Shown here one piece after another: positions 1-8,786 of a stretch of DNA of 22,220 nucleotides (positions are counted from its first letter, which is position 1; each line of letters opens with the position of its first letter). A model generated the notes under the pieces. It saw only the letters and a list, made by a program, of their open reading frames with translations, did not search any database and had not been told where the DNA came from. Source of the DNA: JAXHTH01 sp034211115. Its GTDB lineage: Bacteria; Planctomycetota; Phycisphaerae; Phycisphaerales; SM1A02. The stretch spans positions 1-22,220 of the forward strand of contig JAXHTH010000239.1 of the NCBI GenBank assembly GCA_034211115.1, written 5' to 3'. A program made the translations under genes and the position numbers.

Positions 1-1700
1 GGCCCGCTTCGCCGGCGTCGCCGCGAGCGCTTCCGCGGGGCCGACCGCTCGATCTCCTCCGGCTCCTCCTTCTCCTTTTTCTTCTCGGCCGCGCGGAACG
101 CCTCGTCCTCCGCCTCCAGCTTCGACACCTTCGGCGCCCTGGACGGGGGAAGACTCTCCGGGGACACGTCCGCGTTCCGGTCGTCGTAGGCGTAGTAGTC
201 CACGCGATCGACGGCGATGTCATCGCTGACCCGCACGTCGATCATCTTCCCCGCCGACTCCTCGATGCGCACCAGTTCCCAGCGTTTCCGGCTCAGGAGC
301 ACCGAAGCCACCCGCGGCGAGCAGACGATTTCCACCCGCTTGACGCGATCGTGATCGAGAAGGAACCCGACCTGCCGGGTCACGTCGGCGGCGACGGAAT
401 CCGGAGCCTTGATGTCGCCGTGTCCCCGGCAGGTGGGGCAGGTGACGAAATGCGTCCGGTGCAGGCTGGGCCGCATCCGCTGCCGCGTCATCTCCAGCAG
501 GCCGAACTGGCTGATGCGGAGGATCGTGCTTCGCGCCCGGTCGCGCTTGAGCCGGTTGCGGAAGCGTTCCTCGATGGCCCGGCGATGCCGGTTCTGGTGC
601 ATGTCGATGAGATCGTTGATGATGAGCCCGCCCAGGTCGCGGAGGCGAAGCTGGCGGCAGATCTCATCGACCGCCTCGCAGTTGGTCTGGTAGGCATTGG
701 TTTCGCTGTCGCGTGCGCCGCGGCTGCGGCCGCTGTTGACGTCGATGGCCACCAGCGCCTCCGTCTGCTCGATCACCACCTGCCCGCCGGAGGTGAGGGG
801 CACCTCCCGGTTGTGGGTCAGCTCGATCTGCCGCTCGATGTCGAAGGCATGGAAGATGGGGGTGCTTCGATGATACCGCACCACCTTCGGCGCTGATCGC
901 GGGGCGATGACGCTGAGAAACGACGTCACGCGCTCGTAGGCGGATTCCGAGTCGACGATGATGACCTCGATGGAGGGACGGAGCACGTCCCGCAGGGTGC
1001 GGATGAGCAGATCCGACTCGGTATAGAGGTCGCAGGGGGCGGACGCCTTCTTGATGCGCTTCTCCATCACCTTCCAGAGGCGCATGAGGTAGGCCACGTC
1101 GCGCTTCAGTTCGGTCTTGGTCTGGCCGAAGCCGGCGGTGCGCAGGATGAAGCCGAACCCGTCCGGGAGGTCCAGGGAATCGAGGACCTTGCGCATCTCG
1201 CGGCGGCGTTCCTCGTCCTCGACCTTCCGCGACACGCCCACCCGATCCATGTCGGGCATCACCACCAGCAGTCGGCCGGGGATGGACAGATAGCTGGTGA
1301 GGGTCGGGCCCTTGGTGCCGATGCCTTCCTTGAGCACCTGGACGAGCACCTCGTCGCCGCGCCGCAGCGCTTCCTGGATGGGAGGGCGCTCGCGGCGGGG
1401 GATTTTCTTGCCCACCCGCTCGGTGCGGCCGGCACCGGGGAAGTAGCGCGGATGCAGATCGGAGATGTGCAGGAAGCCGTTGACTCCCTTGCCGTAGTCG
1501 ATGAACGCGGCCTGGATGGCGGACTCGACGTTGACCACGCGGCCCTTGTAGATGTTGCCCACGTTGGTCGCGTTGACGGCGCGCTCCGCGTAGAGCTCTT
1601 CCAGGTGGTTGTCTTCGAGGATCGCGATCCGGCATTCCTCGCCGGGCGAATCGTTCACGACCATCAGTTCGGTCGGCGGGGCCTTGGGTTTGGACGCCAC
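1..1700 (-). CDS. rng: Ribonuclease E/G family endoribonuclease (3' end beyond window)
   Basis: Single-strand-specific endoribonuclease for rRNA maturation and mRNA decay; acts in the cytoplasm. The reading frame is open from a GTG at 1700 to the left edge (566 codons seen), so the C-terminus is missing. An S1 RNA-binding domain covers about residues 49-138 (NIYKGRVVNV, AAFIDYGKG, GFLHISDL), with a basic insertion near residues 83-107. The two Mg-binding aspartates are D320 (VAIDVNSGR) and D363 (IINDLIDM). The Zn-link is C421/C424 (CPTCRGHG). The D-D and D-Cys spacings (43 and 58) equal those of E. coli RNase E D303/D346/C404. The last visible stretch, from about residue 515, is highly charged (EKKKEKEEPEE, then Arg-rich), like a disordered RNA- or protein-binding tail. 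GGAGGG at 1709-1714 lies 8 bases before the GTG and fixes the start. It lies downstream of ptsI in the same direction with a 271-bp leader. Confidence 0.95.
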   Translation of the reverse strand, partial: MASKPKAPPTELMVVNDSPGEECRIAILEDNHLEELYAERAVNATNVGNIYKGRVVNVESAIQAAFIDYGKGVNGFLHISDLHPRYFPGAGRTERVGKKIPRRERPPIQEALRRGDEVLVQVLKEGIGTKGPTLTSYLSIPGRLLVVMPDMDRVGVSRKVEDEERRREMRKVLDSLDLPDGFGFILRTAGFGQTKTELKRDVAYLMRLWKVMEKRIKKASAPCDLYTESDLLIRTLRDVLRPSIEVIIVDSESAYERVTSFLSVIAPRSAPKVVRYHRSTPIFHAFDIERQIELTHNREVPLTSGGQVVIEQTEALVAIDVNSGRSRGARDSETNAYQTNCEAVDEICRQLRLRDLGGLIINDLIDMHQNRHRRAIEERFRNRLKRDRARSTILRISQFGLLEMTRQRMRPSLHRTHFVTCPTCRGHGDIKAPDSVAADVTRQVGFLLDHDRVKRVEIVCSPRVASVLLSRKRWELVRIEESAGKMIDVRVSDDIAVDRVDYYAYDDRNADVSPESLPPSRAPKVSKLEAEDEAFRAAEKKKEKEEPEEIERSAPRKRSRRRRRSG

Positions 1701-1971
1701 GGGGGCAACCCTCCGGGTCAATGCAGCCGACGAGGCTGTCCGCGGCGGGACGCGGCGGCGCACTCACCCCCTTGCCCGCAGCACGACGCCAATCCCCTTC
1801 TCGGGGATCGCATCGGCCGGGCGTCCGTCCGTCTTGGGTGCGCCTGCAAACGATCGTCCTGCAACGCGAATCTTCTCGTCGGGCGGCCGGATGCGGCATG
1901 CCCCGGCGGTCGGGCGCGGCTCGAGGCGCGCGGCGGCGAGGCATGGGCGGCCGGCCATGGCCAACATATGT
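1701..1971 (-). other. Intergenic leader between ptsI and the RNase E/G gene
   Basis: 271 bases without a convincing gene. On the minus strand it contains a small hairpin (6-bp stem ATCCCC/GGGGAT, 1792-1808) about 90 bases before the RNase start, and two CTGCAA copies 15 bases apart (1844-1849 and 1859-1864, plus strand). I see no clear sigma-70 promoter and no U-tracted terminator, so read-through from ptsI is possible. A long 5' leader is compatible with the leader-mediated autoregulation known for E. coli rne, but nothing in the sequence proves it. Confidence 0.4.
1709..1714 (-). promoter_or_regulatory. Ribosome binding site of the RNase E/G gene
   Basis: GGAGGG on the minus strand, 8 bases from the GTG at 1700. 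It is one of the few strong Shine-Dalgarno sites in the window and decides for the GTG start over an in-frame TTG further upstream. Confidence 0.7.
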
Positions 1972-3750
1972 TTATTTCGCCCGAGATGAAGAGGCGACGG
2001 ACCAGCCTGCTTCGTCCACCTCGGGAAGCACTTTTTCCAGTTCTTCGCGCAGGCCGTTAAGCACCTGACGCTCGGAATCGAACGACCCCACCTTCCGGGC
2101 CAGCCGCTCGCATGTGGGTACATCGACCGATCGGATGACCCGCTTGACGTGCGGAATCTGGGCCGGCACCAAAGATAGCGTACGCAAGCCGAGTCCGATG
2201 AGCAACATCGTGTAGAGCACCTCACCGGCGATCTCTCCGCAGAGGCTCGTCTCGACGTTGAACCGCTTGCTGGCCCGGATCACCGCCTTCACGAGCTGGA
2301 TGACGGCCGGATTGGCCCCGGAATAGAGGTTCGCCACCCGCTCATTGCCCCGGTCCACCGCCAGGGTGTACTGGATCAGGTCGTTGGTCCCGATGGAGAA
2401 GAAATGCACCTCCCGGGCGAGGATCGAAGCCGTCAGCGCCGCGCTGGGCACCTCCACCATGATCCCGATCGGGATGTTGGGATCGAAGGCGATCCCCTCC
2501 TCCTGGCATTCCTCCATCACGTCGCTCAGGATCATCTTCGTCTGCCGCAGCTCCATCGCGGTCGAGATGAGCGGAAACATGATCCGGATGGGACCCGCCG
2601 TCGAGGCCCGCAGCAGGGCCCGCAACTGCGTGCGGAACATCGGGATGTTCTGAAGGCAGTAGCGGATGCTCCGCAGCCCCAGCATGGGGTTCCGCTCCGG
2701 CTCCTTGGCGCGTTCCTGGGTGTACTTGTCGGCGCCCAGGTCGGCGGTGCGGATGGTGAGCGGGCGTCCGCCCAGCATCTCGATCGCCCGCCGGTACTCC
2801 TCGTACTGCTCCTCCTCCGTGGGCGGATCGGGGCGGGTGAGGTAGAGGAACTCGGTGCGGAAGAGCCCCACCCCTTCGCCGCCGCAGGCGAGAAGCTGCT
2901 TGATCTCGTGTGAGAACTCGATGTTGCCCAGCAGGTGAATCGCCGTGCCGTCCAACGTCCGCGACTCGAGGTTGGCGATGTCGCGCGTCTGCGCGGCGCG
3001 ATCGGCGGCGCGCTGGATGCTCACCTCGTAGCGTCGGATGGTCTCCTCGTCGGGGCGGACGATGACCAGCCCCGCCTTGCCGTCGACGATGAGCCGATCG
3101 CCGTCCTCCACCTGGACGGTCACGCGCTGGCAGCCGACGACGACGGGGATGCCCAGGGCGGCGGCGATGATGGAGGTGTGGCTCGTCCGACCCCCGGCAT
3201 CCGTGACCAGGGCCAGGACCTTGCTCAGATCGAGCGTGGCCGCCTGGGCCGGCGTCAGCTCGTGGGCGATGATCACCACCGGCTCGACCAGTCTCGCCAT
3301 CCGATCGCTGCTGCGCCCGATCAGGTGGCCCAGCACGCGGCGATCCAGGTCCAGCACGTCGCTGGCCTTCTGCCGGAAGATCTCGCTGCCCATGAGACGG
3401 AACCGCTCGGCCAGGCCCTGGAAGGCCTCCGTGACGGCGTAGGCGGCCGGCACGCCCTCCTCGGCGATGTGCCGCCGGATCGGCTCGATCAGCGAGCGGT
3501 CGTGCAGCAGGCCGAGATGAAACTCGAAGATCTTGGCCGGCTCGGGTCCGAGGTTGACCTCGGCGCGGTCGCGATCCCCCTCCAGATCGGCGATGGAGGC
3601 CTGCAGCGCCCCCTCGAGGCGGGCGAGCTCCTCCTCGCGCCCCTCCGGCGGAACGGCATGGTGCACGACGCGCTCGAGGACCTCCTCGAAGGCAAATGCA
3701 CGTCCGATAACCGTACCGGGCGCGACCGGAATGCCCTTGATCACTTCCAC
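1972..3750 (-). CDS. ptsI: Phosphoenolpyruvate-protein phosphotransferase (PTS Enzyme I)
   Basis: Enzyme I takes phosphate from PEP onto an active-site histidine and passes it to HPr; cytoplasmic. The 592-residue protein has the normal family length. The phosphohistidine motif GGRTSHTSIIA gives H191 (E. coli H189). The PEP-binding C-terminal barrel shows FRTEFLY, GIMVEVPSAAL, FSIGTNDLIQYTLAVDRGN and the catalytic SLCGEIAGE, giving C504 (E. coli C502), so all key residues are intact. The N-terminal helical HPr-binding domain (about residues 25-145) is present. There is no GAF domain at the N-terminus, so this is ptsI-type rather than ptsP-type. The start is GTG; AAGGTGAGG lies about 13 bases upstream, slightly far, and the GTG two codons later is an alternative. 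No HPr, EIIA or sugar permease is adjacent. A -10 box upstream (3822-3827) suggests its own promoter. Confidence 0.95.
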   Translation of the reverse strand: MEVIKGIPVAPGTVIGRAFAFEEVLERVVHHAVPPEGREEELARLEGALQASIADLEGDRDRAEVNLGPEPAKIFEFHLGLLHDRSLIEPIRRHIAEEGVPAAYAVTEAFQGLAERFRLMGSEIFRQKASDVLDLDRRVLGHLIGRSSDRMARLVEPVVIIAHELTPAQAATLDLSKVLALVTDAGGRTSHTSIIAAALGIPVVVGCQRVTVQVEDGDRLIVDGKAGLVIVRPDEETIRRYEVSIQRAADRAAQTRDIANLESRTLDGTAIHLLGNIEFSHEIKQLLACGGEGVGLFRTEFLYLTRPDPPTEEEQYEEYRRAIEMLGGRPLTIRTADLGADKYTQERAKEPERNPMLGLRSIRYCLQNIPMFRTQLRALLRASTAGPIRIMFPLISTAMELRQTKMILSDVMEECQEEGIAFDPNIPIGIMVEVPSAALTASILAREVHFFSIGTNDLIQYTLAVDRGNERVANLYSGANPAVIQLVKAVIRASKRFNVETSLCGEIAGEVLYTMLLIGLGLRTLSLVPAQIPHVKRVIRSVDVPTCERLARKVGSFDSERQVLNGLREELEKVLPEVDEAGWSVASSSRAK

Positions 3751-3821
3751 TGCAGCGCTTCTGCCTCACCTTCGGCGGGTTCAGACCGCCTCCATCGCCC
3801 CGAGCCGACGTCGGGGACGAA

Positions 3822-3827
3822 AGTATA
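3822..3827 (-). promoter_or_regulatory. Candidate -10 element for ptsI
   Basis: TATACT on the minus strand, one mismatch from TATAAT, 72 bases before the ptsI GTG and just after the hairpin that follows the RND gene. No good -35 is visible at the right spacing. Confidence 0.45.
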
Positions 3828-3848
3828 GCCCAACTTCCCACCGGCCGT

Positions 3849-3868
3849 GACGGCCCTCTCAGGCCGTC
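3849..3868 (-). terminator. Hairpin after the RND permease gene
   Basis: Perfect 7-bp stem GACGGCC/GGCCGTC with a 6-base loop, about 50 bases past the RND stop codon. No U-tract follows, so it may be a factor-dependent terminator or an mRNA-stabilising hairpin rather than an intrinsic terminator. Confidence 0.4.
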
Positions 3869-3919
3869 TGCCGGCCCCACCGCCCTGCCCTCCTGGCGGC
3901 GGCGCCGACCCGGAGCGGC

Positions 3920-6900
3920 TCAAGGCGATTCCAGCCCCTCCGCCACCCCCTCGACCGTCTCCGGCGTCGGTCGCGACCGGCCGAACCAGAGGTAATACGC
4001 CCCCGCCTTGAGGTCATCGACGATCACCATCAGGCACGGCAGAACGAGCAGGATCAGGGCGGTCGCGCTCATCAGCCCGAAGGCGATCGAGATCGCCATC
4101 GGGATCATCACCTTCGCCTGGAACGAACGTTCGAGCATGAGCGGGGTCAGGCCCAGGACGGTGGTGATCGTGGTGAGGAAGATCGGCCGGAGGCGCTGCC
4201 GGCCGGCGGCGACCAGCCCCTCCACCAGCCCCATGCCCTCGCGGCGCTTCCCGTTATAGAACTGCACCAGGATCAGCGAGTCGTTGACGACGATGCCGCT
4301 CAGGGCCACGAAGCCGATCAGGCTCAGGAACGTGAGCGGATAGCCCAGCAGGATATGCCCCCACACGACGCCGATCACCCCGAACGGGATGGCCAGCATC
4401 ACCTCCAGCGGCTGGACGTAGCTGCTGAACAGCCAGGCGAGGATGACATAGATCAGGATCAGGGCGGCGAGGAAGCCGACGGGAAGGGACTCGAAGGCCT
4501 TGCGGATCTGCCGCTGCCGGCCGGCCAGCTCGATCCCCACCGTCGGATGCTGCCGCTCCAGCCGCTTGAACGACGGCATCAGCTCGGGAATCACCGCCTC
4601 GGGGCTCACGTCCGGGGCGGTGTCGGCGGTGACCGTCACCGCCCGGCGGCGATCCACCCGGCGAATCGTCGAATAGCTGCTGCCCTCGGTGAGCTCGGCG
4701 ATCTCCTGGAGGGGCACCCGCCGGCCGGTCGGGCTGATGACCCACATGTTCTCGATGCGGTGCAGGCTCCGCCGCGACGCCTCGTCCAGCCGCACCCGCA
4801 CGTCGATGTCCTCGCGGCTCTCGCTGAACACGTGCGGATCGAGGCCGAAGAGGGCGCCGCGCACCTGCCGGGCGATGTCGGCGACGGTGAAGCCCAGCGC
4901 CGCCGCGCCGGGCCTGAGGGTGATCTGCACCTCCCGCTGACCGGCGGCGTGATCGTCGGAAATGTCGAACACGCCGTCGATGGAGGCGAGCAGCCGCTTG
5001 ACGCCGGCCACGACGGTTTTGATGTCCTCGTCGTTCTCGCCGGTGACCTGGATGGTGATGTCTGCGCCGCCGGGTCCGCCCTGGATCTCCGAGAAGCTGA
5101 GGCTGTCGATCCCGGGCAGCTCCCCCAGCTCGTCCCGGATCGAGGCGATCACCAGCTCCGACTCGTTCAGCCCCGCGTCCTGCCGCTCCTCGACCGGCAG
5201 CAACTCGACGAAGAGCTGGCCGATGTGCGTGCCCAGGCCGGCCCCCTGCACCCCGCTGCCCGGATCGACGGTGGCGCTGACGCCCAGGAGGACGCTGATG
5301 GACTTCATCTCCGGCTGGGCGGCCGCCACGTCCTCGATCCGCTGCACGACCCGCTCGGTCTGTTCCAGCGACGTGCCGATGGGCATGCGCAGATCGATGA
5401 TGAGCGTCTCCGAATCGGAGGCGGCAAAGAAGGTGAAGTGCATCCGCCCGCCGGCCACGAGGCCGGTTGTCCCGAACAGGATCGACAGGGCGAGACTGAG
5501 ACTCACGTATCGGTAGCGCAGCACGAGTCGCAGCAGCCGGGCATAGGCGGGGACGAGGCGCTCCATGATCAGCCGATCGCGCCACGCCTCGGCCCGCCGG
5601 AGCCGGCTCGTGGCCCGCCGGGCCCGCCTGCGATCGAGGGCCACGAGGCTGTGGGCCATGTGGCTGGGCAGGATGAGCAGCGACTCCACCAGGCTCATGA
5701 ACAGGGCGCAGCTCACCACCCAGGGCAGGGCCCCGAGCAGGTCGCCGAACGTCCCCTTGACGAATGTCAACGGCATGAACGCGACGATGCTCGTGAGCAC
5801 CGTCGCCACCACGGGCCAGAAGACCTGCTCCGTGCCGCTGATCGCGGCCACCAGGGCCGGCTCGTTTCGATCGTGGCGGGCGATGATGTTCTCCGCCACC
5901 ACGATGGCGTCATCCACCAGCAGGCCGAGCACGACGATCAGGCCGAACATGGTCAGCAGGTTCAGGGTGATCCCGAAGAGCTTCATGAACATGAGCGTGC
6001 CGGCGAGGGCGGTGGTCAGCCCCACCCCGACCCAGAACGCCGCCCGCCAGTTCAGGAACAGCAGCAGGGTGGCGAAGACGAGCACCGCACCCGCCCGGGC
6101 GTTGCGCACCAGCAGATCCAGGCGGCTCTCGATGAACCGCGCCAGATCCGAGTGCGATTCCAGGTCGCAGCCGGCCGGGAGCGGCACGGAGGAGTTCATC
6201 CCCAGCTCGTACGCCTCCCGCCGCCGCGTCTTGAACTCCTGCACCGGCCGACCCCCGGATCCCATGCGCATCATCGCGTTGATCCCCGCCAGCACGCGAT
6301 CGGTCCACTGCGGCTGGAACTCCGCATCGTCCTTTCCCGAGGCGAAGCGCAGCCCGCGCGCGTAGTTGCGAACCATCTCCGCGATGAGCACCGCGTCCTG
6401 ATCGCCGACCTTGAACACCGTCAGATCGGCCGACGGCCCGCTTCCGGTCGGCGTTCGGAACCGCGTCTTGATCTGCTCGTCGACGAAATACTCGCGCACG
6501 GTGGCGATGTCGCCCACGCGAAGCACCTGCCCGTCCGGCGTGGCCTTCACCACGATCTGCCGGATCGTCCCGGCCCGCTCCTCCACGCCCATCGTCCGCA
6601 CGTTGACGTTGCCCACGGTGGAGCGCACCGTCCCGCCCGGCACGTCGGTCATCCACGCGCGGATCACGTCGCTCACCTTGGGCAGGCTGATGTTGTGCTC
6701 CTGCAGCGCCTCGGCGGATACGTCCACGCGTATCTCGTAATCGCGCACGCCGGAAATGATGATCTCCCCCATCCCACGAAGGGTCTTCAGATCATCGCGC
6801 ATCTGGCGGATGGAGCGTTTCAGCACCTCCTCGTCGGCCGGGCCGAAGAGGGAAAGCATGATCGTGGGCAGGCGCGGCTCGAACTCGGAAACCTGGATTC

Positions 6901-7273
6901 GCTCGGCCTCCTCGGGCAGATCGGTGAGGGTGTCGATGGCCCGCTCGACCTCGTCCGTGGCCTCGCTCACGTCATCGACCCCGTCGCGGAACTCGACGGT
7001 GATGCCGCCCCCGCCCTCGGCGAGGGTGGTGGTGAGCTGCTCGACCTCGTCCAGGTCGGCCAGCTTGTCCTCGACCTTCTTGGCCAGGCTCTCCTCGATT
7101 TCCTCGGGCGTCGCCCCGGGATAGGGCAACCGCACGGAGGCCGACTCCGGCGTCATTTCCGGGAAGAACTCGCGGGTCATCGTCATCGCGCACGCCACGC
7201 CGGCGACGAGGAACGCCACCATGAGCAGGTTCACCGGGACCGGCCGGGTCACGCCGAATCGCGGCAGGCTCAC
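3920..7273 (-). CDS. RND-family efflux permease (AcrB/HAE1-like)
   Basis: Inner-membrane, proton-driven export pump working with the adjacent adaptor and an outer-membrane channel; substrate unknown. 1117 residues with the usual RND plan: TM1 at 13-31 (NLLMVAFLVAGVACAM), a first periplasmic domain, TM2-6, a long cytoplasmic/TM7 hinge, a second periplasmic domain and a final TM block. Family motifs include PGATPEEIEE (52-61) and GLLVDDAIVVAENI in TM4, giving the proton-relay pair D454/D455. The TM10 lysine (AcrB K940) is replaced by N997 (SGIVVNDSLILVQF), as in some other RND subgroups. There are about 55 extra residues (303-357) between the first periplasmic domain and TM2. The GTG start overlaps the adaptor stop by 4 bases (GTGA), implying translational coupling. 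No outer-membrane factor gene is in the window. HAE1-type is favoured over heavy-metal type, but this is not certain. Confidence 0.93.
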   Translation of the reverse strand: MSLPRFGVTRPVPVNLLMVAFLVAGVACAMTMTREFFPEMTPESASVRLPYPGATPEEIEESLAKKVEDKLADLDEVEQLTTTLAEGGGGITVEFRDGVDDVSEATDEVERAIDTLTDLPEEAERIQVSEFEPRLPTIMLSLFGPADEEVLKRSIRQMRDDLKTLRGMGEIIISGVRDYEIRVDVSAEALQEHNISLPKVSDVIRAWMTDVPGGTVRSTVGNVNVRTMGVEERAGTIRQIVVKATPDGQVLRVGDIATVREYFVDEQIKTRFRTPTGSGPSADLTVFKVGDQDAVLIAEMVRNYARGLRFASGKDDAEFQPQWTDRVLAGINAMMRMGSGGRPVQEFKTRRREAYELGMNSSVPLPAGCDLESHSDLARFIESRLDLLVRNARAGAVLVFATLLLFLNWRAAFWVGVGLTTALAGTLMFMKLFGITLNLLTMFGLIVVLGLLVDDAIVVAENIIARHDRNEPALVAAISGTEQVFWPVVATVLTSIVAFMPLTFVKGTFGDLLGALPWVVSCALFMSLVESLLILPSHMAHSLVALDRRRARRATSRLRRAEAWRDRLIMERLVPAYARLLRLVLRYRYVSLSLALSILFGTTGLVAGGRMHFTFFAASDSETLIIDLRMPIGTSLEQTERVVQRIEDVAAAQPEMKSISVLLGVSATVDPGSGVQGAGLGTHIGQLFVELLPVEERQDAGLNESELVIASIRDELGELPGIDSLSFSEIQGGPGGADITIQVTGENDEDIKTVVAGVKRLLASIDGVFDISDDHAAGQREVQITLRPGAAALGFTVADIARQVRGALFGLDPHVFSESREDIDVRVRLDEASRRSLHRIENMWVISPTGRRVPLQEIAELTEGSSYSTIRRVDRRRAVTVTADTAPDVSPEAVIPELMPSFKRLERQHPTVGIELAGRQRQIRKAFESLPVGFLAALILIYVILAWLFSSYVQPLEVMLAIPFGVIGVVWGHILLGYPLTFLSLIGFVALSGIVVNDSLILVQFYNGKRREGMGLVEGLVAAGRQRLRPIFLTTITTVLGLTPLMLERSFQAKVMIPMAISIAFGLMSATALILLVLPCLMVIVDDLKAGAYYLWFGRSRPTPETVEGVAEGLESP

Positions 7274-8607
7274 GGCGATCCCTCCCCCGTCTCCGGGCGC
7301 CGGGCCGCGGCCTCGCCGGTCGAGCCCGCGGGCACCGCCGTCACCGCCACCCCGTCCGGCAGACCGCGCGACGCGTTGGCCACGATCAGCTCGCCCTCCT
7401 CAAGCGGCTCGCGCAGGACGACCCACTGGTCGTCGGGCAGCCCAAGTTGCGGCAGCTTCTTCTCGATCTGGAAATCGATCTCGATCGCGCGGCTGACGAT
7501 CCGCCCGTCGTTGACCAGCAGCAGGCGATCGCCCATCAGCGCCCGCCGCGGGACGATCCACCGCCGCTGCGGCTGCGACGAGGAGACGGTGCCTCGCAGG
7601 AACTGCCCCGGCGCCAGGGCCCGCGGATCGTGGGCGTCCTGTTCCAGCTCCACGTACACCGCCGCCGTGCGCGTTGCCTCATCGTCCTCCGGCGCGATGC
7701 GGGCCACCCGGGCCGACCAGGTTCGATCCCCGCCGCCCGTCGCGTGCAGCAGCACGTCGTCGCCGACGGCGATGCCTGTCCGCGCGCCGGCGGGCAGGCG
7801 CAGCGGCACCTCGATGCGGCTTCGATCGACGACGCGGGCTACCCGCTGGCCGGCGGCGAGATTCTCCCCCACCTCCACATCGACCGTTTGCAGGACGCCG
7901 GCGAGGGGGCTGACGATCCGACAGCGCTGAACGTTCTGCATTGCCAACCGCTTCTGGGCTTCCTGCCCGAGCCTGAGCGCTTCGAGGCTGCGCCGTCCGG
8001 CGGGAAGCTTGTCGTACGCCTCGCGCGCGTTCGTCTCATCGCGCTGCGCGGCAAGCAGGGCCTGCCGGGCCTGGTCGACCTCCCGCTCCTTGGCCGCCCC
8101 GCTTTCCCGGGCCCTCGTGACGCGATCGAATTCCGCCCGGGCCAGGGCCACCTGCGCCTCCGCCAGCGCGATGCGCTCCTTCCAGCTCGCTCGCTCGATC
8201 TCCAGCCGCGCGAGCTGAGCCTCGATGTCTTCGATCGACTGCGTGGTAATCTCCACCTGCCGGACGAAGTCGCTGTCATCGAGCCGCACGAGCAGTTGCC
8301 CCTCCTCGACCCACGTCCCGGGCAGGATCTCGGTGGGGATCTCAATCACCGTCGCGGTCACCCGCGCCGGCACGTCCGCCGAGTCCATCGCCTCCGCGGT
8401 GCCGAAGCCCTCCCACTGCCGGCGCACCTCGACGGCTTTCGCGGGCATGACGACCACCTGCGGGGCCGCATCGCCGCGCCCCGACCGCGCCGGCACCGGC
8501 TTCGTCCGCACGAGCCCCGTGTAGATGCCGATCCCGATCGCGAGCAGGAGGATGCAGACCACGACCCGCGTGATGATCGACAGCACGATGTTGCGTTTTC
8601 CGGCCAT
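7270..8607 (-). CDS. RND efflux periplasmic adaptor subunit (membrane fusion protein)
   Basis: Links the RND permease to an outer-membrane channel. From the ATG at 8607 the protein has 445 residues. An N-terminal TM/signal anchor lies at about 9-31 (LSIITRVVVCILLLAIGIGIY). The first half of the lipoyl domain is at 79-112 (ARVTATVIEIPTEILPGTWV and following), an alpha-helical hairpin coiled coil at 113-228, and the second lipoyl half at about 229-262 (CRIVSPLAGVLQTVDVEVGE). Beta-barrel and membrane-proximal segments follow to about 425. The gene ends in a 4-bp overlap with the permease gene. The start is uncertain: there is no good ribosome site before 8607. An in-frame ATG 15 codons upstream and another at 8811 exist, but the latter would overlap the divergent ROK gene. 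No lipobox is seen, so membrane anchoring is by the N-terminal helix. Confidence 0.9.
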   Translation of the reverse strand: MAGKRNIVLSIITRVVVCILLLAIGIGIYTGLVRTKPVPARSGRGDAAPQVVVMPAKAVEVRRQWEGFGTAEAMDSADVPARVTATVIEIPTEILPGTWVEEGQLLVRLDDSDFVRQVEITTQSIEDIEAQLARLEIERASWKERIALAEAQVALARAEFDRVTRARESGAAKEREVDQARQALLAAQRDETNAREAYDKLPAGRRSLEALRLGQEAQKRLAMQNVQRCRIVSPLAGVLQTVDVEVGENLAAGQRVARVVDRSRIEVPLRLPAGARTGIAVGDDVLLHATGGGDRTWSARVARIAPEDDEATRTAAVYVELEQDAHDPRALAPGQFLRGTVSSSQPQRRWIVPRRALMGDRLLLVNDGRIVSRAIEIDFQIEKKLPQLGLPDDQWVVLREPLEEGELIVANASRGLPDGVAVTAVPAGSTGEAAARRPETGEGSP

Positions 8608-8710
8608 TTCGATGCGAAAAGGAGCTCCGCGCCGTCGGACACAAAGGTCCATAGGGTATGCGATCGCCGCGGATGAAGCGACCGGGCGGAAGACCGAGCG
8701 GCCTCGCCTG

Positions 8711-8739
8711 TTGTCTTCGCAGACGGACGGGTAGGATAC
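8711..8739 (+). promoter_or_regulatory. Candidate promoter of the ROK gene
   Basis: TTGTCT (8711-8716) and GGATAC (8734-8739) are separated by 17 bases in the 179-bp divergent region between the adaptor and ROK genes. The predicted transcript would start about 40 bases before the ATG at 8787. This is a match by eye only. Confidence 0.35.
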
Positions 8740-8786
8740 GCGCCGGCCCTCCGACGGCCGCGGCGTCGAGTCTCGCGCCCCTGCCC

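Noticed and set aside
1844..1864. Two CTGCAA copies flanking CGATCG
   Set aside because: Six-base matches in 21 bp are expected by chance somewhere in 22 kb, and no promoter lies beside them.
1764..2225. 153-codon open frame bridging the end of ptsI and the leader of the RNase gene
   Set aside because: Its first half overlaps ptsI in another frame. The part unique to the leader lacks a ribosome site and any family signature.
4355..7930. 1191-codon open frame on the plus strand
   Set aside because: It lies antisense to the RND permease and adaptor, has a composition of His/Arg/Asp/Gly typical of GC-rich shadow frames, and shows no domain, while the opposite strand encodes clear RND motifs.
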